DNA from: Chloroflexi bacterium TSY
GTDB taxonomy: Bacteria; Chloroflexota; Anaerolineae; Caldilineales; Caldilineaceae
NCBI GenBank assembly: GCA_019217005.1
Contig: JAHBNG010000021.1
Coordinates: forward strand, 1-64,000
DNA length: 64,000 nt
Direction: 5' to 3'
A program made the translations under genes and the position numbers. Within the stretch, counting starts at the first letter, position 1. Each line of letters begins with the position of its first letter. The notes beneath the pieces are model-generated. The model had not been told where the DNA came from. It saw only the letters and a program-made list of their open reading frames with translations, and ran no database searches. This document shows positions 16,855-26,177 of the stretch, in pieces.

Positions 16855-18705
16855 ATGAGCCGGCGTGAATTCACGATTGCCAATGAGTATCGCTATAATT
16901 ACCGGTCGCCGGTGCATTGGCTGGCTTCGCACATTTTTCGATATCGGATCTTGTTGCTTACCTTTCTGGCGACAACAGTAGGCATGGGAGCAACCCAAAG
17001 CCTGTCCGCAGTTTTGGTTGGGCGTGCGTTTGATAAAGTCGCAAGCGGAGCTGACGTTGCTGCGTTAACGGTGGCCGCGCTGCTAGTCGTGAGCGCTTAT
17101 GTGGGTTTTGGTCTCTTTGATATTGTGAATAGTCTGGCGATTCGCGTCTTGGCTCAACGAGTTGAGCGCGATGCCCGCGATGAACTCTATCTCAGTCTAT
17201 TGAGCAAGAGTCAAACCTTTCACGGTGGCCAGCGGGTCGGTGACCTCATGGCTCGGGTGACCAACGATGTGCAGCAGGTCAACCAATTCATCTTCCCTGC
17301 ATTGGGCTTGACCACTGAATCAATCTTTATGCTGCTCATTCCCTTGGTTACGATTGCCGCGCTCGATCCAAAGTTGTTGCTGGTACCCATCCTCTTTCTC
17401 GCTGGGCTGACGCTGGCGCTACACAGACACAATCAATATCTACGTCCGGTGGCCGACATGTTGCGTATGCATTTTGGCACAATGAATGCGGGATTGGCAG
17501 AGGCCATCACCGGTATCGAAGTTGTCAAGGGATTCGCCCAAGAATCAGCAGAGGAAGTTCGTTTTCAAGACAATGCTCGCGCCGTCCGCGATGCTTTTGT
17601 TCAAGAAGGAGATATCAACGCCCGTTACCTGCCGCTACTCCTCTATGGGATTGCCATTGGGTTGGCCTTCGGACATGCACTACTCTTGTTTTTTCAGGAT
17701 GCAATCTCTGTTGGGCAGATCATCACTTACATGGCACTCATGGGGACGTTGCGCTCGCCGATTCATTTCTTGCTCAGGACCTCTTCTGTCACGCAACAAA
17801 GTCTTGCTGGTGCGCGCCGCATTCTCGAGACAATCTTGACGGAGACGGAATTGGATCAAAACACAGCCGGTCTGGCCAAAACGATAGAGGGGGATGTTCT
17901 TTTCGAACGGGTAAGTTTTCGATATGATGGAGCAGCAGGGGGCGAAGCGGCGAGGAGCGAGGTGGCGGGGAATGGTCACGTGACGGCTTTTGCTGATTCT
18001 GCGCCGTTGGTGTTGAGTGATGTCTCTTTTCGTGCCAAGCCTGGGCAGACGATTGCCATTGTGGGGCAGACGGGGGCGGGCAAGAGTACGCTCACCAAAC
18101 TGATCAATCGTACCTTTGACGCAACATCTGGTCGTGTGCTGATCGATGGGGTCGATGTACGCGAGTGGAGTATGGACAGTCTGCGCGCCCAGATTGGCAC
18201 CATTGAGCAAGATATTTTTCTCTTTTCACGTACGATTGCCGAAAACATCGCCTTTGGTGCCCGTGAATCGGTCTCCCAGGCACGAATCGAGGACGCAGCT
18301 CAAGAAGCACAAGCCCATGAGTTCATCAGTGGTTTTCCAGAAGGATACGGGACGGTGATTGGGGAGCGCGGCGTCATGCTCTCTGGTGGACAGCGCCAGC
18401 GACTGGCCATTGCCCGCGCCTTTCTCAGCGACCCGCGTATCTTGGTGCTGGATGACTCGACCAGCGCCATCGATAGCAACACCGACGACCAGATCCAGCG
18501 GGCCATGCAGCGCATTCTGGAGGGACGCACGACCTTCCTCATCACCCACCGCCTCTCGCAGATCCGCAAGGCCGATCATATTGTGCTCATGAAAAATGGT
18601 CGCCCGATCGCCCAGGGAACACATCATGAACTAATGGATGCCAGTCGGGTTTACCGTCAGCTCTTTGTATCTGAGGAACGTGAAAGGGTGAATAAGAACG
18701 AGTGA
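16855..18705 (+). CDS. ABC exporter half-transporter (MdlB/multidrug type)
   Basis: I place the start at ATG 16855 (MSRREFTIANEY); the longer frame from 16810 begins with a GTG and unconvincing sequence. Six membrane helices (about 40-330) precede a nucleotide-binding domain with Walker A GQTGAGKST, Q-loop region IEQDIFLFSRTI, signature LSGGQRQRLAIARAFL and Walker B ILVLDDST. The glutamate after Walker B is aspartate plus serine (DDST), as in the degenerate site of heterodimeric exporters. The second half-transporter at 21347 is the natural partner; such pairs export lipids, peptides or drugs. IS copy A lies just upstream. Confidence 0.9.
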   Translation: MSRREFTIANEYRYNYRSPVHWLASHIFRYRILLLTFLATTVGMGATQSLSAVLVGRAFDKVASGADVAALTVAALLVVSAYVGFGLFDIVNSLAIRVLAQRVERDARDELYLSLLSKSQTFHGGQRVGDLMARVTNDVQQVNQFIFPALGLTTESIFMLLIPLVTIAALDPKLLLVPILFLAGLTLALHRHNQYLRPVADMLRMHFGTMNAGLAEAITGIEVVKGFAQESAEEVRFQDNARAVRDAFVQEGDINARYLPLLLYGIAIGLAFGHALLLFFQDAISVGQIITYMALMGTLRSPIHFLLRTSSVTQQSLAGARRILETILTETELDQNTAGLAKTIEGDVLFERVSFRYDGAAGGEAARSEVAGNGHVTAFADSAPLVLSDVSFRAKPGQTIAIVGQTGAGKSTLTKLINRTFDATSGRVLIDGVDVREWSMDSLRAQIGTIEQDIFLFSRTIAENIAFGARESVSQARIEDAAQEAQAHEFISGFPEGYGTVIGERGVMLSGGQRQRLAIARAFLSDPRILVLDDSTSAIDSNTDDQIQRAMQRILEGRTTFLITHRLSQIRKADHIVLMKNGRPIAQGTHHELMDASRVYRQLFVSEERERVNKNE

Positions 18706-18739
18706 AGAGTGTCCCTATTTTAACCTATAGCCCGATATA

Positions 18740-19362
18740 TTAACCTTCTCGCTTAAACAGAGCTGCAATATAGCCAATACGATCAACGATATCAGCAACT
18801 GACTGGATATAGTAATTACGAGCATCGACAGCAACCACAGAATTTTCTAATCGAAAGATTTCCCATATCTCACCATTTGTGACGATGCCATAAACGCAAT
18901 CTTGTTGAAAGACTTGCAATGTTGTGTACATCTCGGCGAGACATTGCCCAAACCCATCAGAGAGGCTGCTACGTTTCACTTTAACGACGGAGATCACGGG
19001 ATAGACAAGGTCAATCTCGTCTAAGCTTAACGCCCCGTCGTATGAGCCATTCAGCGGATGTGGTAAGTTCGGAAGTCATCCATTGGTAATGCTACTGCCG
19101 GTTCAAAAAAGACACCTAAGTTATAGACTTCACCGGCCGTCCATAAAATTCGTGACACGAGAAGACTGCCCCGTGTTGCTTCGTTATCAAATTTGGATAG
19201 CCGTAGACGCAGAGACATATTCGTTACAGCGGTCTGTAACTCGCTATATTCACATCCGCTGGGTGTAAAATCCTCAAATAGATTTTTTGGGTTTTGTATC
19301 TCGACCTGAAATATTTTTTTTAGTTCGGTTACAGTGTATTTTCTGTAATCACTAAATGCCAT
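18740..19362 (-). pseudogene. Small PD-(D/E)XK nuclease-like protein, frameshifted
   Basis: Two ORFs (19362-19051 and 18997-18740) join through a frame change near 19055, where the second frame reads back as SLDEIDLVYPVISVVKVKR. The joined product of about 205 residues ends GFGQCLAEMYTTLQVFQQ and VYGIVTNGEIWEIFRLE, as in small HsdR_N-like PD-(D/E)XK proteins (VIAVVEAKKE...GLGQCIAEM...YGVVTTGE). The catalytic ExK is degenerate here: VVKVK in place of VVEAK. Its neighbours are the exporter pair and a serine hydrolase, with no restriction genes. Probably inactive. Confidence 0.5.
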
Positions 19363-19485
19363 GATTGACCTCCACTTGTGCTTTAAACTGCTAGTGAGGC
19401 AAAATGTACCGTATTATTGTACTTGATACCGTGGTCTTGAACCAAAGGGAACTGAAATCATCCTTACAATAAGATTACATCAAAC

Positions 19486-21123
19486 ATGACATCAATAAAA
19501 TCACTAATTCAATCATACATGGACGACCAAGCCGCATTGGGAGCAGGGGTAGCCTTCTTGCGACATGGTGAAATCGTCTTTATGGACGGTTATGGCACAA
19601 CAAGTGTTGAGGAAAATGGTGTCTCCGTCACCCCGCGGACCTTGTTTGGCACTGGTTCGATTGCCAAGAATTTCTGCGCTCTACTGGTGATGCGTCTGGT
19701 TGAGCAACAGCTACTCGACTTAGATGTACCCATCCTTGAATATCTGCCCAATATGCACTTTAGCAACGCAGAATACGGTCAACGAATTACCTTACGTCAT
19801 TTGCTCAGTCATACGTCGGGGCTGCCTTGTTCGGGCAAGGTATTGGGACCACGCGATTTGGATTCGTTGCGACGGTCTGTCTACGAACAGATTCCCCATT
19901 ACACTTTTCTGTCAGAACCTGGTGCGGTCCATCTCTATGCCAACATGGTCATCTGCATGGCGGGACATGTCGCCGAGGCAGTGACGGGGCGTTATTATGA
20001 TGATTTGCTGCAAACCCACATATTTGAACCACTCCAGATGAACCGGGCCACCTTCGACCCGATTGTCGCCATGACATATCCATTGGCTTTGCCCCATGAA
20101 CAGGACGCCACTGGGAATCTCAAGGTGATTCATCGCATGACCTATAATGCGAGCGGCAATCCGTCCAGTTTTGGTTATGTGTGCGTGGCGGATTTTGCAA
20201 ACCTGGCCCAAATGTATCTCAACCAAGGGATGTTTGCTGGCCAGGCGTTCCTCTCTCCCTCATCAGTGCGAGAAATGCAGAAACTTCAGACAAGCCGGCA
20301 TATCGATGCAGGGTTGCATCCGTTGGCTGATAATTACTTAGGGTATGGCTTGGGATTTGAGATAGGTGATTACCGAGGAGTGCGTGCAGCCGGGCATGGT
20401 GGCATGAACTTGAGCTATAATTGCTTCTTCAAGCTGTTTCCCGAGGAGCAAGCCGGGGTTGTGGTCCTCACCAACTATTGCAATGATCCATTGCTTTGGA
20501 AAATGGTGACGGCTCTCTACGATTATGCCCTTAATTTGCCCAAACCAGACACCGAGTCGGTCCACAATCCAGCACCGCCAACCGTACCCCTTACCGAGAG
20601 TCAGCTACAACGATACTGCGGTGATTATGTATGGGTTGAAGAGGCCGAGTTGGTCACGTTTGTGGTTGTAGATGGACAACTTACTTTGCAAAAGGATGGC
20701 GAAGCCCCAATGCCACTCATCTCCGTTGGTGAAGGCAAATTTTATGGCGAGTTGTCACCTACCTCCCGGCGTCCGATTGCGTTTATTGATGATGCAAGTG
20801 GTCGGGTAGCGCATGTCATGATTCGTGGCGAACCCCATCACCCCATTATGCTTGAACCACCACAACAACCGGACTTGGCACTCTGGCACTCATTTACAGG
20901 GATTTACAAAGACCCGAGCAATGCCGATCCAGAGGAGATGTTTCGGGTACGTCTACATGACACGACAATATATATTGCTGAAGGCGATGAGGAAGCACCT
21001 TGCCAAGCAGTCAGCGAACGGAGTTTTCTCTGTCGGTTAGGTCTGTTTGATTTTGAAACGATCGAACCTGATGATCAAATCGTGCTGGTGTGGGGCAAAT
21101 CAACCCGGTTCTATCTTGTATGA
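19486..21123 (+). CDS. Beta-lactamase-family (class C-like) serine hydrolase
   Basis: 545 residues without a signal peptide. The SxxK motif is in GTGSIAKNF, the YxN motif in LYANMVICMAGH, and HTSG in LLSHTSGLP; the third element is near AAGHGGMNLSY. A C-terminal beta-rich lipocalin-like domain (from about 370) is common in this esterase/peptidase group. It lies between the two halves of a probable heterodimeric ABC exporter on the same strand, so it may process an exported peptide or detoxify a substrate; that is inference. Confidence 0.87.
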   Translation: MTSIKSLIQSYMDDQAALGAGVAFLRHGEIVFMDGYGTTSVEENGVSVTPRTLFGTGSIAKNFCALLVMRLVEQQLLDLDVPILEYLPNMHFSNAEYGQRITLRHLLSHTSGLPCSGKVLGPRDLDSLRRSVYEQIPHYTFLSEPGAVHLYANMVICMAGHVAEAVTGRYYDDLLQTHIFEPLQMNRATFDPIVAMTYPLALPHEQDATGNLKVIHRMTYNASGNPSSFGYVCVADFANLAQMYLNQGMFAGQAFLSPSSVREMQKLQTSRHIDAGLHPLADNYLGYGLGFEIGDYRGVRAAGHGGMNLSYNCFFKLFPEEQAGVVVLTNYCNDPLLWKMVTALYDYALNLPKPDTESVHNPAPPTVPLTESQLQRYCGDYVWVEEAELVTFVVVDGQLTLQKDGEAPMPLISVGEGKFYGELSPTSRRPIAFIDDASGRVAHVMIRGEPHHPIMLEPPQQPDLALWHSFTGIYKDPSNADPEEMFRVRLHDTTIYIAEGDEEAPCQAVSERSFLCRLGLFDFETIEPDDQIVLVWGKSTRFYLV

Positions 21124-21346
21124 TCCCGCTTTTCTGGGAAGCAGCGCCAACTTTTGTACAAGCCAAATGGGTCGTGGCTGCGGGTTAAGTGACGCGATTC
21201 ATATAGACTCTGGTCGTAACCTGAGAATCTTGAATTCGTTGACTATCTATCACTTACCGGACAGCCACTATCGACAAATGAAAGGCACAGATGATTTACT
21301 GGGTTCATTCTGCAAACTTCAAACTTTCCACTGAGGAATAGATCTA

Positions 21347-23065
21347 ATGAGCATCATCGGCGGGCTTGAGGCCGAAGAATACGATCGGTCTTATTCTGAT
21401 ATCGAACTGGTGCGACGGATTGCGGCGTACTTTCGACCCCAGTGGCGCAAAGTAGCGCTGGTGGCGCTAATGGTTTCGCTGGTCTCGCTGGCCTCTACCG
21501 TCACGCCGATTATTATTTCTCGTAGCATCGACCTGCTCGCAGGCAACCCCCAGTTACAACTGTTGCTAGCCGCTGCCTCCGTGGTGACGGTGTTGGGTGC
21601 ATTGGGATGGGGCTTCAATTTTGTGCAACAGCGATTTTCGGCACGGGCCGTGGCCGAAGTCGTGCTGGCCTTGCGTGAAGATGCTTTCCGCGCCATCATG
21701 CGCCGCGACCTCTCCTTGTTTGACCAGCACGCATCGGGGCGCATTGTCAGCCGGGTAACATCAGATACGCAGGACTTTGCCACCGTTGTTACATTGACTG
21801 TCGACTTACTCAGCCAGATGGTACTGGTTGTCGTCATCAGCGGCGTGATGCTGAGCCAGAATTGGCAACTGGCGTTGGTCACATTCACACTCGGCCCGAT
21901 TGTCGTTTCGATTGCATTGACTTTTCGGAGGTTGGCGCGTCACGCCATGCAACAGGCTCAGCGTGTCCAGGCATCGGTCAACGCAACGATCCAAGAGACG
22001 ATTAGCGGCATTGCCGTGGCCAAAAACTTTCGTCAGGAGGCAACGATCTATCAGGATTTTCAGGCAATCAATGAACTGGCCTATCGAGTTCAGGTTCGGC
22101 GTATGATGGTCTTCGGCAGTATCTTTCCCTTGCTCAACACTGTCTCTGGACTTGGCGTGGCGCTCATCATCTATGTGGGTGGACGAATGGCAATCAATCA
22201 AACCATTTCGGTCGGTGAATGGTATCTCTTTATACAGGGGCTGACGATCTTCTTTTATCCACTTACCAGCATCGCCTCGTTCTGGAGCCAGTTTCAGCAG
22301 GGGTTGGCCGCCAGCGAACGGGTCTTTGCTCTGATCGATGATGAGCCGCTGGTGGTGCAGACGGCACAAATACCCGTGGTGCAGTTGCGCGGTGAGATCA
22401 CGTTTGATCAGGTGACCTTCAACTATAGCACCGGGCGTTATGCTGTACTTGAGGGATTTTCATTAGCCATTCCGGCAGGTGAAACGCTAGCGATTGTGGG
22501 GCATACAGGGGCCGGCAAATCGAGTCTGGTCAAGTTGCTGATGCGCTTCTATGAGTTCCAGGGAGGTCGGTTGCTGATCGATGGACAAGATATCCGTGGT
22601 CTGGATTTGAGCGCGTATCGCCAGCAGCTAGGGTTGATTCCCCAAGCGCCTTTTCTCTTCTCTGGAACCGTGGCTAGACAACTTGGCGATGGGAGCTGGC
22701 TTGACGACCTGCCTCAGGGTATCAACACCGACGTTGGCGAACGGGGCGCGCGACTCTCGCTGGGACAACGACAGCTGCTCGCCCTGTCGCGCGTGCTGCT
22801 GCAAGACCCCGCCATTCTGTTGCTCGATGAAGCAACCGCCAGCATTGACCCCATTACCGAAGCCCAAGTCCAGGCTGCGCTGGCCACGGTGTTGAGCGGA
22901 CGCACCAGCATTATCATCGCCCATCGCCTCTCGACCGTGCGCGCCGCCGACCGCATTATTGTGTTGCACAATGGGCAGATTATAGAGGAAGGCAATCATG
23001 TCGCTCTGTTGGCTCGAGAAGGGCACTATGCTGAGTTGTATACAACTTATCGTGTTTTGCCATGA
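21347..23065 (+). CDS. ABC exporter half-transporter with shortened NBD helical region
   Basis: Six membrane helices (about 35-320), then a nucleotide-binding domain with Walker A GHTGAGKSS, Q-loop IPQAPFLFSGTV, signature LSLGQRQLL and Walker B ILLLDEATAS, the canonical site that complements the DDST partner at 16855. Between GTVARQ and LGDGSWLDDLPQG about 22-25 residues normally present in the family (NIRYGxxxxxxEEVxxA...) are missing, with the frame kept. This could disable coupling to the membrane domain. The RBS is weak (GAGGAATAG). Confidence 0.88.
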   Translation: MSIIGGLEAEEYDRSYSDIELVRRIAAYFRPQWRKVALVALMVSLVSLASTVTPIIISRSIDLLAGNPQLQLLLAAASVVTVLGALGWGFNFVQQRFSARAVAEVVLALREDAFRAIMRRDLSLFDQHASGRIVSRVTSDTQDFATVVTLTVDLLSQMVLVVVISGVMLSQNWQLALVTFTLGPIVVSIALTFRRLARHAMQQAQRVQASVNATIQETISGIAVAKNFRQEATIYQDFQAINELAYRVQVRRMMVFGSIFPLLNTVSGLGVALIIYVGGRMAINQTISVGEWYLFIQGLTIFFYPLTSIASFWSQFQQGLAASERVFALIDDEPLVVQTAQIPVVQLRGEITFDQVTFNYSTGRYAVLEGFSLAIPAGETLAIVGHTGAGKSSLVKLLMRFYEFQGGRLLIDGQDIRGLDLSAYRQQLGLIPQAPFLFSGTVARQLGDGSWLDDLPQGINTDVGERGARLSLGQRQLLALSRVLLQDPAILLLDEATASIDPITEAQVQAALATVLSGRTSIIIAHRLSTVRAADRIIVLHNGQIIEEGNHVALLAREGHYAELYTTYRVLP

Positions 23066-23132
23066 TAAGTTGCTGAGACTATAGCCTTTCAGGAAAAGAT
23101 TTTCCTGTCATGGATGGCATTTCAGCCTATCA

Positions 23133-23174
23133 GCCTATCAGCCGGTCAGCCAGAGAGCTGACTAGCTGATAGGC
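23133..23174 (+). terminator. Strong hairpin after exporter operon (possible terminator)
   Basis: An 18-bp stem with one mismatch, GCCTATCAGCCGGTCAGC / GCTGACTAGCTGATAGGC, and a CAGAGA loop. It is preceded by an extra CAGCCTATCAG repeat unit. The following T content is modest (CTGTTTTGC). It lies 68 bp after the exporter stop codon. Confidence 0.55.
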
Positions 23175-23308
23175 CGACAAGCTACTGTTTTGCGTGGAAA
23201 ACATTATCTGAACATCTATATGTCGGTTTGACTGGTTATTTAATCGTCATTCCTAATAGTAAGATCATCGCCTCAACTTTGTTGCTTGTGGCAAATCTGG
23301 AGACCCAA

Positions 23309-24013
23309 ATGAAAATTGTTCTATATCAATTTCCGGCGACCTATGGAATGGACGTTAGCGTTAGTCCATATTGTGCCAAGCTGGAACTCTATCTTCGATT
23401 AACAGATCGAGATTATTCGACAGAGAAAGGAAATGTGTTCAAATCGCCCAATAAGGCGGTCCCTTATGTTCAGTGGGAAGATGGGACTATCCAAGCTGAA
23501 TCAGACGAAATTATTGCTCGATTCGAGAAAATGGGTCCATCGCTAGATGAAGGCATCATTGAATCGGAACGACAGTTGGGTGAACAATTGCAAACCATGG
23601 CCGAGTCCAAAATCTACTTCTCTTGTTTGCACCACCGCTTTGCCGATAGCGAGACATGGGTTCATCAACGTGAAACTGTTCGGGCGTTAGTTCCAACCCT
23701 GCTTTCTCCAATCCTGACCCATGTTATTCGCAGGGGGCAAATAACCAAATGTCAAGAAAATGGATTTAATTCGGAAGCCGATTACGCAAAAGGAATCAAT
23801 GCCGTTCAAGAACTATCAGAAAAATTAGGTGATTCTGACTATTTCCTGGGAAGTGAAGCTCGGACGTATGATTGTGCTATCTGGGGTAATCTGGCGAATT
23901 GCGCGGCGACCGTGACGTCGAACCCAGTACGTGATGCAATTCGTTCAGACGAAAGACTTGTGAAGTACATCAAACGCCTTTCCGAACGAGCGAGGCTGCA
24001 CATTCCGGTGTAA
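23309..24013 (+). CDS. Glutathione-S-transferase/metaxin-like protein
   Basis: I chose ATG 23309 (MKIVLYQFPATYG), since the upstream 27 codons look non-coding. A thioredoxin-like N-terminal domain has VSPYCAKLELYL and the cis-proline motif KAVPYVQW, with the helix SDEIIARFEKMG. An all-helical C-terminal domain ends TYDCAIWGNLAN, the conserved GST_C aspartate motif. It is probably a cytoplasmic GST-like protein of unknown substrate. The final 65 bp of the gene are repeated at 25240-25306. Confidence 0.78.
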   Translation: MKIVLYQFPATYGMDVSVSPYCAKLELYLRLTDRDYSTEKGNVFKSPNKAVPYVQWEDGTIQAESDEIIARFEKMGPSLDEGIIESERQLGEQLQTMAESKIYFSCLHHRFADSETWVHQRETVRALVPTLLSPILTHVIRRGQITKCQENGFNSEADYAKGINAVQELSEKLGDSDYFLGSEARTYDCAIWGNLANCAATVTSNPVRDAIRSDERLVKYIKRLSERARLHIPV

Positions 24014-24169
24014 GGCCATTACGACTGTGCTTGTAGTTCTCGGCTCGATGGCCCCATGGTAAGTGGCTCAACGCGACAGTGTGTACTTGACAGTAGGGGA
24101 TTCTCTTGTAGCCCGTCCAAAATAGCTTACCGTTCCCCAGAAGCCGCTTGAGCCAGCAAACCCGTGCGA

Positions 24170-24310
24170 CAGGTGACATTCACGCAATAAGCGACTGGTT
24201 GACTGAATTTTGTCCTCGCTTCGGTCGTCAAATGACGGTCACCTTCGCCCTAGCAGGATGAGTGGAAGATTCTCTCATGAAGTGACTGTCACCTGCGGGT
24301 ACAACGTGAA
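24170..24310 (-). repeat. Non-coding repeat with GTGACNGTCAC-type palindromes, copy 1
   Basis: Read on the minus strand, it has AGGTGACAGTCACTTC, GGTGACCGTCA, GCGAGGACAAAA and a closing GTGAATGTCACCTG. The plus-strand segment 61755-61935 has the same ordered motifs, so this is a dispersed repeat about 140-200 bp long. No ORF spans it. Confidence 0.65.
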
Positions 24311-24327
24311 CAGTTACACCAAATCTA

Positions 24328-24840
24328 TCAGCCTTCGCCACCCCAAACACGGTTATACGCCCGATTGAGTGTCTCTAAGACCGTGCCATAGACCAAAGGC
24401 ACTTTGTAGCCAGTCTGTGGTAGTGGACTCACGCCTTCGATTGCCACGTTTATCGTTTGGAGTGCCTCCTCCCACGATAAGAAGCCGTCTTGATGTTGTA
24501 GGCCGCCATCAACGAAACTGGGGTTGTTTAAGTCAAATTCTTCCGCCACAACACCAAACAAACGATCTTTCATCAACTGTGATGCTTGTTCAGTGGGTGT
24601 ATAAACCGATGGTGTGACGCGACTGCCGCCAGCGGTTGGTCCGTGAGGGTGTTTTGATGATCCAATTTCCAGATTGATTGATTCCGGCTCAACCCCAAAT
24701 GTTTGAGCGACAATCCGTGTTAAAGATGTTTTGACACCATTGCCAATGTCCTGAGTCGCCATTTTGATAGTAAAACCAGATGGAGAGGTTTCAAGACGCA
24801 CCGTCGTATCTGGATCATAGAAGTAGAACTTACGCAGGAA
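24328..24840 (-). pseudogene. Fragment of a molybdopterin-binding xanthine/aldehyde dehydrogenase subunit
   Basis: About 165 residues match the interior of an XdhB/CoxL-type large subunit: TVRLETSPSGFTIKMATQDIGNG, VEPESINLEIGSSKHPHGPTAGGSR and a downstream helical region. The conserved Mo-cofactor contacts N-terminal to this and the whole C-terminal third are missing. It ends abruptly in GYKVPLVYGTVLETLNRAYN, which is not a normal C-terminus. It sits between two copies of a GST gene end and next to a repeat, so it was probably left behind by a rearrangement. Confidence 0.65.
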
Positions 24841-25239
24841 CTTTTCGTACGGGCATGATATACCATGCTCGTACGAGAGAAAGCACACCACATGGTTCGT
24901 AAGTCCTGAAATATTGAAGTGTAACAATCAATGGAACGAAAAGTTGTGTCCGCCCGCTTTACCCCATACGACTTTGATAGCGGTTTCGATTGGTCCGCTT
25001 TGCTGAAAGCCACAAAGGATGTAGGTACACCATTTTGTAGCATTTTACATGGCTGGGCGATTTCAATGGATGGTGGAGTGATAAGCTGTGGGATGTTATG
25101 CCGACGGATTTTATGACAATTAGCGGAAGTCGTGACTATACTTATAGGAAGCATTTGGAATCACCCAAGCATTCATGAGGTCAAGAGCCTATCATTCTTG
25201 CTAGGCTACAAGTATTCGCAGTTTATGTGATAAACTTTA

Positions 25240-25306
25240 GACTCGTGATGTACATCAAACGCCTTTCCATACGAGCGAGGCTGCACATTCCGGTGTAAGG
25301 CCATTA
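25240..25306 (+). repeat. Duplicate of the 3' end of the GST-like gene
   Basis: About 65 bp (TGTACATCAAACGCCTTTCC through the stop and GGCCATTAC) repeats the end of the gene at 23309-24013 with only a few differences. It shows the 24.0-25.3 kb interval was duplicated or formed by recombination. Confidence 0.85.
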
Positions 25307-25494
25307 CTGAGGTAGCGTTCTGTTCCCGCTTCCAAAGACGAGAACGTGGGCTGCTGCGTTCACCGCAATCATGCTCTTGGGCTCTACGATTATGATATTT
25401 GTGTTGGGACAACATTATTTCCAGGCATGTATCGAAAGCAAGGTGAAAAATGGATGAAGAAATTTAAAGAATTTGCGGAGAAAGGATAAATAAT
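25307..25494 (+). other. Short remnant of unknown coding origin
   Basis: Two overlapping frames look protein-like: one is hydrophobic (AAFTAIMLLGSTIMIFVLG) and the other is basic and ends KWMKKFKEFAEKG. Neither has a start with an RBS, and both are bounded by the GST duplicate and the next gene. It is probably a broken gene end; I cannot assign a family. Confidence 0.3.
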
Positions 25495-25818
25495 ATGTGG
25501 GAGCAACAATTAGAACTCTACGATAAGTTGGTCGCGAAATGTCCAAGGTTTGATAGGAAAGGAAAAACGGTGCCCTATACATCGGCAAATGGGCACATGT
25601 TTTCGATATTAAACAAGGATGGTCAATTAGGAATTAGATTTTCGAAGCAAGTTCAGCAAAAGTACATCGAAGAATTTGGTACAACAATATTCAAGTCGCA
25701 CGGAGCAGTAATGCAAGGATATGTGCTAATACCTGACCATATGCTTGAAGATTTGGATAAATTGTCAGAATATCTTGACGAGAGTTACGATTATGTAATG
25801 ACACTCGAACCAAAATAA
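25495..25818 (+). CDS. TfoX N-terminal-like small protein
   Basis: 107 residues, with GAAAGGATAAATAAT before the ATG. The pattern of a YDKLVAKCPRFDRKGKTVPYTSANGH-type start, MFSILNKDGQLGIRF, then FKSHGAVMQGYVLIPDHM and a C-terminal helix resembles the TfoX/Sxy N-terminal domain family, usually found as short stand-alone cytoplasmic proteins. The function is unknown. The family assignment is tentative. Confidence 0.55.
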   Translation: MWEQQLELYDKLVAKCPRFDRKGKTVPYTSANGHMFSILNKDGQLGIRFSKQVQQKYIEEFGTTIFKSHGAVMQGYVLIPDHMLEDLDKLSEYLDESYDYVMTLEPK

Positions 25819-25923
25819 CTGCTGCCAATAACCGCTAGCCGATAAAGATCTTTAAAAGGTCACAACTACGCTTAGCCAAACCAGTGGCGCGTACAATGAA
25901 AGAGAAAACACGTAGCGCACGGC

Positions 25924-25971
25924 GGGTCGCCGCGCTATATCTGCTGCGCCGTAGCTGATATAGCGCGGCCC
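25924..25971. repeat. Perfect 12-bp palindromic stem
   Basis: CCGCGCTATATC (25930-25941) pairs perfectly with GATATAGCGCGG (25957-25968) across a 15-base loop; an outer GGG/CCC extends it. No T-tract follows. It may be a REP-like element. The 25819-26177 gap otherwise holds only the terminator at 26016. Confidence 0.6.
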
Positions 25972-26015
25972 GTTAGATCATCAGTACACAAATGAAGGAA
26001 CCCAGATAGAAAATA

Positions 26016-26044
26016 CGAGGCACGTTGACGGTGCCTCGCATTTT
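26016..26044. terminator. Bidirectional rho-independent terminator
   Basis: Stem CGAGGCAC / GTGCCTCG with loop GTTGACG, followed by CATTTTG on the plus strand and, on the minus strand, by TATTTTCTATC. It separates the convergent TfoX-like and beta-helix genes. Confidence 0.7.
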
Positions 26045-26177
26045 GCTGGTAAATGTCAACGAAAACTCGGGCGCTTTTCTCATTCGTATCGGCAAACATT
26101 TATTGCTATGGCTTTCGTTCAAAAGTCCCCGCTGGTCTGCAAGGCCTATTTACGCTTTTAGAAACCCTGACACCAAG

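Noticed and set aside
24931..25116. A 61-codon plus-strand ORF in the debris region
   Set aside because: It has no RBS and no family resemblance, and it lies in rearranged sequence.
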